A DNA stretch of 64,000 bases from Erinaceus europaeus (GCF_950295315.1 NC_080168.1:64751838-64815837), one strand, 5' to 3'. Positions 42,525 to 52,050 are shown, counted from the first letter of the stretch. Program-made: numbers and translations. The notes: generated from the sequence alone by a model not told the origin.

Positions 42525-44760
42525 CCTTCATCCTCTTCTGCCCCTTGAGATTGGAGCAATTGGAAATTCAGTGCATCTGGGTGTGGGTGGGCTCTATCTT
42601 TCAAAGCCTCTGATGGGTTAGGGGTTGATTGGATTCAGGAGGGAAGAATCTTCTAGTCTCCCAAGGAGAGGTTAAGGCTCAGCTGCTGGCAGTTGACTGC
42701 TGAGTAGTGGGTAGGCCTGGGAGAGGGATCTCCACATTTAAAAGGACTCTGAGCCAGTCCACCTGTTTCTGTGTCTCTCCCTGTCCAGAGACTCTTCACC
42801 CTTTCTGCTCCAGGTATATGCTTCTCGTCATTGTCAGCTATATAAAGACTCTAAGTGGTCTGGTCCAGTGTAGGGAGGGGACCTCGGTCGGGGTGCCTCA
42901 CTTTCCCCGGCTCACCCAGACCTGAGCCTTCTGTGGATTCCGTGTTGTAAATATGCGCTGGTCTTGTTTTCCCCTTGCTGTTTCTCACTGCCTCTGCCCG
43001 CCTTTCAGTCCATGAAAGTCGCTGGTGTGTGGAAAGCAGCAGCGGTCACCACCAGCCTCTTTCACAGAGCTAAATCTGGACCTCGGAAATCGATGGCATT
43101 TTGTTCATTACCACAAGCAAACAAGCTAAAAAGATTGTTGGAACTGGGGATTTGTTTTTGTTTTCAAGTTTTCTGGCACCTTGCAGATAATTTATTGGGA
43201 TTTGACTAACAAAAACACACCGCAGCTCTGCTCCAAAAATTCCATTTCTTTGAAACCATGTTTTTGGGTATAATGTTTGTGGATGCTAAAAATATTTAAT
43301 TGTCTCCTGAGGTTCATGGGATACATGTGGAAAAGACAGACTTGGTGTTTATCATTTGACGTGGTTAATTCTCAGTATCCATATCACTCTTCTTTCATAA
43401 TTTCTTCATGAAAAATGTAATCACATACAGACCTCTCTTTGGTTGCAACAGAATTAATGTGAATTCCATTCCCAGCTAACCACCATCAAAAGTTTCTGAA
43501 AGTCTGGTTTATATTTTTTTTGAGAGCTGTATGTGGATGATTCGTGTACATTTTTTTTGGAGAAATACACATTTAAGACATTTTTCACCAGACTGTGAAG
43601 TTAGGGGATGATAGTGATCACACTGGGATCACAGTGAACTCTGGCCTGGGTAATGTCTTCCCCCTTTTGTATTTCCTCCACAGCCTTTTGGTGCTATTAC
43701 CTTTGGAGGGTCTGTGACAAAAAAAAAAAAAAAAAAAAACATTTTCTTGGCCTACTGCTAAAACAAAAGCGATCCTTGAGTTTTATTTTTACCTGACAGC
43801 TTTTTTTTAAAGTTTTATTTTTGAAGAGATCAGTGTGTATCAGTAGAATATTGCCTCATCATGCAAAGCCAGATGTTTTTGTCCAATTTTTTTTAAAGAA
43901 GTTGAAACAGATTGTAGTAATCAAGCCCCCGTTATGTTCTGCGGCCAAGGAAACACTAATATCTGAATGTGTTCACTTGTGGAAGAGAGAAAAGGAGACC
44001 ATTTGTAGCTACTGGCCCCCAGCTTGTTATAATTTCTTTTAATTTAATGTATGGCACCTGTTTATTACTTGTAACTTCCCAGGTGGTTGTTTTGATGCTA
44101 TATAAGAGAAAGGCTTCTCCCCCCATATATATTTAAGTCCAGGCTCTTGTGGTTCTTTTCTCCTTTGAATTTTATTCACTCAGGACAGAACGAAGCATGT
44201 GTCACCCTTCCCTACTGCTTTTCTCTCATGTGCTTTAAGAATAGAGAGAGGAATTCTGCTTACCCGCTTGTGTTTCCCTCTCCCCTGGCCTCTCATGAAT
44301 ACATGACTTGATTTATCTTGATCAGCCTAGTAACGTGCTCCACATCTTTCCAAAAGTGCAAAGCAGTTTCAGCTAAAAATACACATATCCAAATGCTCCA
44401 GAAGTTGTGGCCACAGCTCAAAAATGCTGATCAATTTTGAAAATCTAAATCAACCTCGGCCATGAAGCCGAGGGAAGAGCCTCTGTGGTGAGGACAGATT
44501 TCCAGCCCTTCACCGCGGTGCTGCTCTTAGCTGGAGTCTGGGCTGATGCTGCCAGACAACTGAGGAGTCGATGCAAAAAGCAGGAAGCATCATTGAGCTG
44601 AGCCCTAGCGCCAGCTTGGGAAAAACGAATTAAAATGTAAAAGAATATTTTTCCACTCCTGGCATCTTGACATCAAATGGCAAAATACATGGTTGCTGAA
44701 AAAGTCAGAGATGGCTAATTTTTCCAGAATGGCTAATTTTGAAAAAAAAAAAATGCATAC
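42525..44760. other. Repeat-poor block upstream of the CCDC91 start exon
   Basis: About 2.2 kb with no SINE or L1, exceptional in this window. 43,090-43,530 is smooth, AT-balanced sequence ('ctggcaccttgcagataatttattgggatttgac', 'tttgacgtggttaattctc') typical of conserved non-coding elements, although conservation was not tested. A 20-base A-run is at 43,720-43,739. No exon was recognised, but an untranslated CCDC91 exon could hide here. Confidence 0.45.
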
Positions 44761-44769
44761 ACATGTACT

Positions 44770-44825
44770 TTTAAGGGGCCGGGTGGTGGCACAGCAGGTT
44801 GAGTGCACATTACATGTAGTTTGAA
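44770..44825 (+). mobile_element. SINE F2 head fragment, sense
   Basis: 'ggggccgggtggtggcacagcaggttgagtgcacattacatg' is the F2 promoter end only; everything after the A box region is deleted. It lies about 130 bp upstream of the CCDC91 start exon. Confidence 0.8.
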
Positions 44826-44954
44826 AAGTTGTTTTTTTAAACCCAGATGAAATAGTTTTGATTTATAAGTGAGTGTGGGTGTGCATGGAAGTGAGCAGTG
44901 TCTGCATGGAGGGCTGTGTGGGGGCTTGTCTCAAAGTCTCGTGCTATTTTCCAG

Positions 44955-44998
44955 GTGCCACTTGAAGAATGGACGATGACGACTTTGGTGGCTTCGAG
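44955..44998 (+). CDS. CCDC91: CCDC91 start-codon exon (14 nt 5' UTR + codons 1-10)
   Basis: CCDC91 (p56) is a coiled-coil accessory protein that binds the GAE appendage domain of GGA clathrin adaptors at the trans-Golgi network. The exon is bounded by the acceptor 'ctattttccag' (AG at 44,953-44,954) and the donor gtaggt at 44,999. The ATG is at 44,969-44,971 in a strong initiation context (A at -3, G at +4) and encodes MDDDDFGGFE, identical to the mammalian N-terminus as I know it. The acidic DFGGF core is the first half of the GGA-binding peptide. The coding part ends on a codon boundary, so the intron is phase 0. The leading acceptor implies an upstream non-coding exon, which I could not locate. 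The rest of the protein, including the coiled coil, lies beyond this window. Confidence 0.94.
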
Positions 44999-47109
44999 GT
45001 AGGTGCGGTTATTACACCCGATCTCGCTCGCTTCACTTCTCTGTGCTCCCTGTCTCTTTGTGCGGGATAAAAATGAAGTGTGCTCTTTTGAAAGAGTGTC
45101 CCTGGCATTCACCATCATTTCAGATGTAATCTTGGAGTTAAAAAGAAGATGAAGAGAAATAGAAATTGACTCCCACCCTCACCTCTGGTGCCACAACCCT
45201 GAATTATTGATGAACATTTGTTCTGGTCAGGCCCATGTGCATGGCTGAACTGGAGGGGATTAGGCCCTGCTTGGGGAAACACCCAGGGGCCTCTGCAGAC
45301 TGTCAGCCTGAGTCCTTGCCCGGGGCCCACGTGTGAGAGGCGGTGCTGCGGTGTCAAGGGTCTGTGCCACGTTTGGGTGTTGCCACCTGTGAGGACACAG
45401 TGTGATGTGGGTGCTCACAGGGCCATGGGGCTCCTGAGCTTGCCCGCTGCTGGGCTACTCCCTCATGTCAGAGCTGGATGCTTTCAAAGTGGAAAGCATT
45501 AACTGAAGCAGCAAGGCCTTTCCCTTAATCCCTTTTGCCTGTTCACTTTAGTGAAGTATTTTAGAGCCCAGTTATTTTTTGTGGAGTCTTGCAGGAAAAT
45601 CTTGAGATTGAGACTAAGTTCTACAACCACCAGCAAGTGGGTGCCCCCAGTCTCTTTCTTTTTTCAGTAAGCTTTTCACTTAGTTTGGAAACTGCTAGAA
45701 AGGTAGGAGGAAGAGTAATCTGTAGCAATAATTGTAGTAATCCAGTGTTAAGTAGGTATTCAGTGTCCTGAGTATCATGAGAAGGGGTCCCTTTCTCTTG
45801 TGCTGATCTTAAAAATGTCACTGTGGAGATAACTGCTTACTGTTTTCTGCATTTTACCTAATTTTTTTTTTCTGTTTAGCACGTTCATTTTGTGCATTTT
45901 CTTTTAATATTTTTTTGAATCTTGTTAGGCAGTTTTATCTTATTTATGTTACTAAGAAGTAACATTTAGTTTTTTCTGTGAACAAATTCTTCTCTTTAGA
46001 GGATAATACATGCTTTAGATATCCATTTACTGTTTAGAAATCACTTAGCTATTTGAAGGTTCAAATGTGGCATCATATCCTTTATTAAACCGTGTTCACT
46101 AAGGTAGCATTGCGTTTCAGTCTTTACAGTCAGCTCACCTATTCTGTGTGCCTTGATGCAGTTGTCTTGGTGACAACTCAATGTAAAGTTCACATCAAAA
46201 TTTTGATTCTTTTAAATAATTCTTCTGTAACCTATACACTTAGGAGACAGTAAGTTCTGTACTCTTACCCACAGCCTCAGCACTTTGTAAGGGACTGCTC
46301 CATACTTCTAAAAACCCTTTGCCGGTAGAACTTACTAGTGTAAAACACTTGTCTTTCAGAATTCTCTAGATGGCTGCTGCTGCTAAGTCCAGCTGGTGGA
46401 TCATTCACCAGTGGACACAAACCCTATTTCTTTATATTGATCTCTAGTTAGTTCTTCTGCTAACTAATCCAAAAAAAAAGTGTCTCTAGAGTTTTAAAGA
46501 AAAATTATGTATTTTTCTTGTCTACATGTGTAGGTGTGGTGAGTTAGTCAGAGGCCTTGGTTCACCTATGGCAGTGTGATTATAGTGTATATAAATTTAT
46601 AAATTCACTGGTAGGACATGCATTTATTTCTGGAAGGAAGGGAACTTTGCACTCTCAGATGGAAGTGCAGCAGTGGGGGTGGAGTGGCTCCAGAACTGGA
46701 AAGCACTAGAGCTGGGGGTTAGAATTATGTGCTGTGTTACAGAGGAGACAGACACTTCAGAACCATGAGGCTTGATGGTTTAATTAGCAGTACCATCTTC
46801 CAGATATTATAAAGGGATTTTGCAGGGGCCAGGCAGTGGCACACCTAGTTAAATACACATAGTAGGAAGCACAAGGATCTGGGTTCGAGTCCCTGGCTCC
46901 CCACCTATGGGGGGGCACTTCACAAATGGTGAAGCAGGTCTGCAAATGTTTTTTATTCTCCCTTTCTCTTTCCCCTTCCCCTCACAACTTTATTGTCCTA
47001 TCTTAAAAAAACAAAAAAGGAAAAAATGGCCGATAAGAGCATTGGATTCATAGTGCTAGCACCGAGAGGCTAAATAAATAAATAAATAAAATTTCCCATG
47101 TTTTTTCAG
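44999..47109 (+). other. CCDC91: CCDC91 intron between the first two coding exons
   Basis: A 2.1-kb phase-0 intron with GT at 44,999 and AG at 47,108-47,109. It is mostly unique sequence (45,000-46,820) with no recognised L1. Frames at 45,115-45,500 are GC-driven and not exons. One sense SINE occupies its last 280 bp. Confidence 0.88.
46826..47091 (+). mobile_element. SINE, mosaic type, sense, abutting a CCDC91 exon
   Basis: 'ggggccaggcagtggcacacc', B box ggttcgagtcc, 'cccacctatgggggggcacttcac', CT body, 'ggaaaaaatggccgataagagc' and 'gtgctagcaccgagaggc'. The tail (47,071-47,091) holds four overlapping AATAAA hexamers at 47,073-47,090. Only 'tttcccatgttttttcag' separates it from the exon at 47,110. 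Confidence 0.94.
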
Positions 47110-47188
47110 GCTGCAGAGATTTTTGATGGTGGAAATGGCGAAACACAAGCAACATCTCCTGCAATTCCCTGGGCTGCTTTTCCGACAG
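47110..47188 (+). CDS. CCDC91: CCDC91 second coding exon (codons 11-36 plus one base)
   Basis: Acceptor 'atgttttttcag' and donor gtactg at 47,189 delimit 79 bp. In frame after the first exon it reads AAEIFDGGNGETQATSP and then AIPWAAFPT, with one G carried into the next codon (phase 1). Human CCDC91, as I know it, reads AAETFDGGSGETQTTSP followed by AIPWAAFPA, so four residues differ in this stretch (T to I, S to N, T to A, A to T). The exon completes the GGA-binding peptide; the aromatic F of 'AEIF' is kept. The split of this motif between two exons agrees with the phase-0 junction. No following CCDC91 exon was found up to 64,000, consistent with long introns. Confidence 0.95.
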
Positions 47189-48030
47189 GTACTGGGGTGA
47201 CTAGGAGTTGACTTTTCTCAGTTAACTTTTTTTTTTTTTTGCCCTTTCTCTGCTAGTGTCTTTTCCTTTTCTTTGCTCTTTTCTGATCTGAAAAAAGTGG
47301 AGTGAACCCAGATCTAATCTAGGGTTCTTTTCATAACGGACTCTGAATTGCATAACAAGTTCTGCAATGGTGGCTAGAGGCCTCATTCCAGAAAATGATA
47401 TCATAGTCTTGAAATCAAAGAACCATTTACACTGACTAAGTTGTCTCGTTCTTCATAAGGTGAGATGCCAAATGGCATTTATTAGACTGTCAAGTTCATT
47501 AATTAAGGACTGCTGCTATATTTTAAAAATCCATTTTTATTTAAATTGAGAGGTTATATTTGCAGCAAAGTCGTTGAAAAATATTTTAAAAGTGAAAATG
47601 AAGCTCTCTAAGAAATTAAAAGCAAAATTAAATTTTGTCCTTGTAAGATATTTTGTGGAAGCCCTAATGTCTGGAATAATCACAGTTCACTTCTAAATAC
47701 TATTTTGAGCTTTCTGCCTTAGTTACAAACTTTTCATTCTACACTTACCTTCCAAGGCTGGATTGGCGGGGATGGAAGGGGGCTTCATTTCAGGCACTGC
47801 ACCCCAGTAATATAAAGCAGAGGTGTGACTAGGAAGACCAGATTCACCCTCTTCTCATTCACAGGTGTGTGCTTTATGCCCACAGGAGTCAGGTGGCAGC
47901 CCTGGGGGCCATGAGGGGAGGCCATCAGCTGTGACCTCCAGCCTGGAGCAATCTGAAGTAGACAGAGAGGTGTGGGAACAGCACATGAAGGGAGGGAAGC
48001 AGAGAAACAGAGCTTACAGTTAGGCCACTC
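47189..48030 (+). other. CCDC91: CCDC91 downstream intron, first unique part
   Basis: Begins with the donor gtactg. AT-rich to about 47,740, then more GC-rich. No exon or recognised repeat. Confidence 0.7.
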
Positions 48031-48034
48031 CGTG

Positions 48035-48247
48035 GAGCACAGGCATGTGGCGCACTTGGCCACGTGCACACGCTACCATGCAGGAGGACCCAGCTTCAAG
48101 CCCTGGGTCCCGTCCTTACCTGCAGGGGAAGCTTCATGAGCAGTGAAGCAGGTCTTCAGGTGTCTTTCTCTCCCCTTCTCTACCTCCCCTTCCCCTCTCA
48201 ATTTCTCTTTGTCCTATCCAACAACAATAGTAGCAATAACAATAACA
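48035..48247 (+). mobile_element. SINE, mosaic type, left part, split by an ERV
   Basis: 'gcatgtggcgcacttggccacgtgc', a decayed B box, 'cctgcaggggaagcttcatgagcagtgaagcagg', CT body, 'ctatccaacaacaatagtagcaataacaataac'. It breaks off at the TSD gcaagg (48,248-48,253) and resumes at 49,533 with 'acaataaaatgggaaaattggc'. Confidence 0.93.
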
Positions 48248-48253
48248 GCAAGG

Positions 48254-48607
48254 TGTTGGTATGCTTCTAAATTCTGCTTATAAGACCTTCTGTTTTGATC
48301 ATCACATTAGGTTCGCTTGCATTACTTACGATGTGGTCTATTTACATAATCACTTTTACCTGGGTCCCGCCCTGCCTGCAGGGTATTGGTTTAATCCCCA
48401 CTGGTTAGATGGAAGCTTTCTATGTTCTTTTTGCACTCTTTTTTTGCTCCGCCCCCCTCTCCTAGTCATTTCCTTTCGCTTGCCACTTCCAGTGAAGAGA
48501 TGCATAAAAGGCAATGTATCTGATTAATAAACAAGGTACTGCTTCCCAGCTCAGCCATGAGTCCCTGGTCGTCTCTCTACCGCCCATGAAGCTAGCCCAG
48601 CCCGGCA
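48254..48607 (+). repeat. Left LTR of the ERV (354 bp)
   Basis: Starts tgttggtatgc after the TSD and ends 'cagcccggca', two bases before the primer binding site. It contains a TATA-like cataaaa (48,503-48,509) and, only about 17 bases downstream, AATAAA at 48,526-48,531, a compact promoter/poly-A arrangement. Boundaries follow from the TSD on one side and the primer site on the other. Confidence 0.82.
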
Positions 48608-48609
48608 AA

Positions 48610-48627
48610 TGGCGCCTGAACAGGGAC
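48610..48627 (+). promoter_or_regulatory. Primer binding site, tRNA-Lys3 type
   Basis: tggcgcctgaacagggac differs at one position from the standard Lys3 primer site (tggcgcccgaacagggac), where tRNA starts reverse transcription. The two-base gap after the LTR end fits retroviral layout. Confidence 0.85.
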
Positions 48628-48634
48628 TGGCATA

Positions 48635-48652
48635 TAGCGCCCAACGTGGGGC
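48635..48652 (+). promoter_or_regulatory. Second primer-site-like sequence, tRNA-Lys1,2 type
   Basis: tagcgcccaacgtggggc matches the Lys1,2 primer site used by many class II ERVs (tggcgcccaacgtggggc) at 17 of 18 positions. It lies seven bases beyond the first site, too far from the LTR to be the usual primer site. Confidence 0.7.
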
Positions 48653-49171
48653 ACTAGATGCCCCCAGAGGCAAGAAATGCCCTTTCACCTGCTAGGCCTT
48701 GCCCTTTGAGGCAGGAAACACCCCCTCAGGCCTCCCCTTGGCATCACACTGGCTCTTAACTGCTCCCCTACTTGTCCCTTCCTGTTTTGTTATATCATTC
48801 AGGTTTATGCCCAAAAGGTTTCTGCTCACCCCTACACTACTATTCCTCTGTCACAGATGGAGTCTTTTACAGACATTGACCCATCTTAATGTGATGACTA
48901 GATAGAAAGATAGGAAAAGATGTAGAAATATTGTGAGGAGATAGTGGAGCCTGGCAGAGCTTAACCTATGAGATGAGTCCCTCCAGGTAAGTCTTTCTCT
49001 CTATAGAGGGGTTGAGCACAGGGGGGGACACATAATCTCACAAGGTTGGCGGCCATGTAAGTCTTCCCTCCCCCACAACAACATCCTACATCTCCCTACC
49101 TGAGCATGGCATTCCTTAAAAAACATTTAAGCCTGCTCCACTCTAAATTTTCTATACTGTGGCCATTAGGT
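48653..49171 (+). other. ERV internal region, non-coding remnant
   Basis: About 520 bp between primer sites and polypurine tract. It has leader-like text at first; G-runs and a 'ggtggcggccatgtaag'-like stretch occur near 49,046. No frame longer than about 68 codons and no retroviral protein motif seen. Confidence 0.7.
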
Positions 49172-49188
49172 AAAAAGAAAGGGGGAGA
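49172..49188 (+). promoter_or_regulatory. Polypurine tract of the ERV
   Basis: aaaaagaaagggggaga directly precedes the TG of the right LTR. It is the plus-strand primer in retroviral reverse transcription. Confidence 0.88.
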
Positions 49189-49526
49189 TGCTGTGCAGAT
49201 GTCCCCTCAGGCTAGTGCCAGTTCCCGCGAGAGTTAATATGATATTCTCGAAGTGCCCTTCCCAACCAATCCTGTCCCGGCTTGTCACTCCCGGTTTTTG
49301 CCCTATAAAGCCCTTCTTCTTCCGCCCCTCTCTCTCTTGCCTGGTTTTCACCTCAGTGGTTAGACTCAGAAAAGGGTGCTGCACGAGGCGGACATTTTGG
49401 CTAGCTCCACGTGGCCTAAACCACTGCGCTCTCACCCAACTCTGAGGTGCCCGCGCGAATAAAGAATTGTGTTCCCTCTCCACTCCGGATCTCCTCTCTC
49501 TCTCTCCTCTGTGTCGCAGCACGACA
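49189..49526 (+). repeat. Right LTR of the ERV (338 bp)
   Basis: Starts tgctgtgcagatg after the polypurine tract and ends 'cagcacgaca' before the TSD. It has a CCAAT box (ccaaccaatcc near 49,261), TATA box tataaa (49,304-49,309) and AATAAA at 49,458-49,463, about 150 bases downstream. Spacing and sequence differ from the left LTR. Confidence 0.85.
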
Positions 49527-49532
49527 GCAAGG

Positions 49533-49645
49533 ACAATAAAATGGGAAAATTGGCTGCCAGGAGCAGTGGATTCATAGTGCAGGCACCAAGCCCCAGCAAT
49601 AATCCTGGAGAAAAAGAAAAAAGAAAAAAGAAAAAAGGGGGGCAT
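49533..49645 (+). mobile_element. SINE, mosaic type, right part after the ERV
   Basis: 'acaataaaatgggaaaattggctgccaggagcagtggattcatagtgcaggcaccaagccc' completes the SINE begun at 48,035, ending in an A/G-rich tail. Confidence 0.94.
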
Positions 49646-50490
49646 TTTCCTTCTGCTGCTGGAACAGATCCGGTGTCTGGGAGGCTGGTGTGTGTTGTTA
49701 ACCTGGGGTAGTTAGGTTAACAGTTGGGTTGTTAAGCTGTTAGCTTAACAGTTGAGCCATTTCCATAAGGACTGAGAAGGTGGGATCCTTTGAGAGATGG
49801 AAAGCAGGTAACTTGTTTATTTTTTTTAATTTAGGGAAAGGTGAATTTTTTTTTTTTTTGTCTATTTCTCATCCTCCACCCTTGCTGCCTGCTATCTATA
49901 TCAGAAATATTTTCAAAGAGATGACTATTCACCAAGCTTTAGCATAGTGTAACATTCAGGAAGGTTACTAAGAAGCAGATAGTTTAAGTCAATCCCTGGA
50001 GTTAGCAGCAGGGATTCTGCTGAGAGTCAGCTACACAGTGATCTGCTTGGTGCTGGCACTGAGCTGGAGGGGGATTCCAGCCACACTGGAGGAACACACC
50101 TATGTCTGAGAGCCTGTAGTCCCATCAGTGAGCTGGCACCCCTGGACCTGCAACTTCCTGGCCCATTGGCACGATGGGCACAGTGGGGGTTCTTAAAGTG
50201 CTAGGTCACAGGCAGTGCCGGTCACACAGCCAGTTAACTGTCAGAGACTGCCTTGTGCCTGGGCTCTGACACAGCCTTCTCTCAGGCCTTTGTCTCCAGG
50301 TCTGGCTGTGAACCTGCAGTGTGTCTCCACCACCACCGTCACAGCCTGGAAGGGGGTGAAGGACACCTGGAAAAACAGGGAATTAGTGGCTCTCAGTGAC
50401 CCCTACTCTTTAGTCTCAGCACCTGTGCTCCTGGGGGAAGACCTCCCCTCCTCTTCTATCTGCTCTTCTGCTCTCTGGAGTCCTGGCTGT
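49646..50490. other. Unique intronic stretch
   Basis: Contains a small tandem 'gttaacagttgg / gttagcttaacagttg' block at 49,710-49,755 and a T-run at 49,847-49,859. No exon recognised. Confidence 0.5.
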
Positions 50491-50504
50491 CTATTCATTT
50501 ATAT

Positions 50505-50695
50505 TTAGTTATTTTGGATAGTGAAAGTAATTGTAAGGGAAGCAGGAAGATAGAAAGTGAGATAAACACCTGCAGGACTGCTTTACTACTCATGAAGCTT
50601 CTCCCTGCAAGTGGGGACCAGGGGTGTGAATTCAAGCCCTTGTTACTTGTGATGTGTGCACTCAACCAGGTGTGCCACCAACCTCCCCCCCCCCT
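50505..50695 (-). mobile_element. SINE F2, antisense
   Basis: Reversed F2: 'ttagttattttggatagtg', 'gaagcttctccctgcaagtggggacc', 'ttcaagcccttgtta', 'aaccaggtgtgccaccaacct', then a C-run. Confidence 0.88.
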
Positions 50696-50699
50696 TTTA

Positions 50700-50850
50700 A
50701 AAAAAGTTTTTATTTATTAATGAGAAAGATAGGAAAAAAGAGAGAGAGAACCAGACATCACTCTGGTACATGTGCTGCTGGGGATTGAACTCGGGCCCTC
50801 ATGCTTTAGAGTCTAGTTCCTTAGCGACTGCACCACCTCCCGGACCACCC
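50700..50850 (-). mobile_element. SINE F4, antisense, near-consensus
   Basis: 'tttatttattaatgagaaagatagg ... gaaccagacatcactctggtacatgtgctgctggggattgaactcgggccctcatgc ... cgactgcaccacctcccggacc'. The clearest F4 copy in the window. Confidence 0.92.
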
Positions 50851-50861
50851 CCTGTTTTAGA

Positions 50862-51970
50862 AATTTTTATTTATAAGAAGGAAACACTGACAGAAACCAT
50901 TGGATAAGAGGGGTACAATTCCACATAATTCCCACCACCAGAACTCTGCATCCCATCCCCTCCCCTGATAGCTTTCCTATTCTTTATCCCTCTGGGAGTA
51001 TGAACCCAGGGTCATTATGGGCTGCAGAAGGTAGGAGGTCTGGCTTCTGTAATTGCTTCCCCACTGGACATGGGTGTTGACAGGTTGGCCCATACCCCCA
51101 GGCTATCTCTCTCTTTCCCTAGTGGGGTGGAGCTCTGGGGAAGTGGGGCTCCAGGACACATTGATGAGGTCATCTGCCCAGGGAAGTCTGGTTGGCATCA
51201 TGGTAGCATCTGGAACCTGGTGGCTGAAAAAAGAGTTAACATATAAAGCCAAACAAATTGTTGACTAATCATGAACCTAAAGGCTATGTTCAGATGAAGA
51301 GTTGGGAGGGGTATCTCTGTTTTGTAGATAGTTAGTAGGCTAATTTTAATTATATTCCAAAAGGTCCATGACTATACTAGCTTTTTTTCCTGAGCCTGAC
51401 ATATGATATGCAGGTGGGCCCAAATTATTGTCTGGGGAGATGTGTCATGGCTGGAAAAAGGACCAGAAAGCTGGATCAGGGAAGAGAGTAGCTCTCAAAT
51501 ATGGGGAAGGTGTGTAAATATTGTTGACTGTAAACCCCATCAATTTGATATGATCTGGGCCCCATCAATTTGATGTGATCTGGGCCCATATTCAGCTTAG
51601 GAGCCTATGTGACCTCTGCATCCCTGTAGATCTGAGCTCACATTCTGTGGTCATGAGTAGGAACATTCCAAACTGCCCCAATTTCAGGACCCACCTTCCT
51701 CAGCCTCCCTTTGGAGGATGGAACATTCTCTGCTGTTGTTGATCCAAGTTGAGGGCAAGGTCCTATAGGTCCCACAAAGGGGTCTATTGTTATTCCTGAT
51801 AGAGATGACAGGTAACAATGGAAAGAGGGATTTATTTGAGGACTAGACCCATCATGTCTGTTTGGGAATCTCAGAACTCCCTGACTAGTTAGTGCCCCAG
51901 CTGATGGAGTGGCCTGATAGTGACTAAAGAGTCATCGTTAAAGTATGGCTGGCTGTCTTTTTTAAAGAGA
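50862..51970 (-). mobile_element. L1 3' UTR copy, antisense
   Basis: Begins with the reversed tail region 'ttatttataagaaggaaacactgacagaaaccattggataagaggggtacaattcc' and runs through the shared blocks to 'cattatgtctgtttgggaatctc'-type text at 51,840-51,930. It includes the block (about 51,600-51,930) that the L1 at 4,588 lacks and the copy at 19,640 has. Truncated within the UTR. Confidence 0.94.
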
Positions 51971-52010
51971 TATAGAGCTGTCTCTGGAGTTCTTTTGAAT
52001 TAAACTGCTT

Positions 52011-52011
<1 letters not shown>

Positions 52012-52045
<34 letters not shown>

Positions 52046-52050
52046 TTGCC
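52012..52050. repeat. (TTTA)n microsatellite
   Basis: About nine TTTA units. Confidence 0.96.

Larger units (their letters stand above)
48248..49532 (+). mobile_element. Small class II (betaretrovirus-like) endogenous retrovirus with 6-bp TSD
   Basis: The 6-bp duplication gcaagg at 48,248-48,253 and 49,527-49,532 flanks an insertion of 1,273 bp (48,254-49,526) inside a SINE. The element begins TG, ends CA, and carries an LTR-like left end, lysine tRNA primer sites, an internal region, a polypurine tract and an LTR-like right end, all in + orientation (sense to CCDC91). A 6-bp TSD and lysine primer sites fit class II ERVs. No gag, pro, pol or env frame remains, so the element is non-autonomous or internally deleted. 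The two ends do not look alike, which is unexpected for a provirus. Confidence 0.85.

Noticed and set aside
44765..44954. Promoter of CCDC91 directly before the ATG exon
   Set aside because: There is a clear splice acceptor at 44,953-44,954, no CpG-rich sequence and a SINE head fragment; the promoter is more likely upstream of a non-coding exon.
48254..49526. Two separate solo LTRs rather than one ERV
   Set aside because: Solo LTRs would each have their own duplication. Only one pair (gcaagg) exists, at the outer ends, and a primer site and polypurine tract lie in the right places between them.
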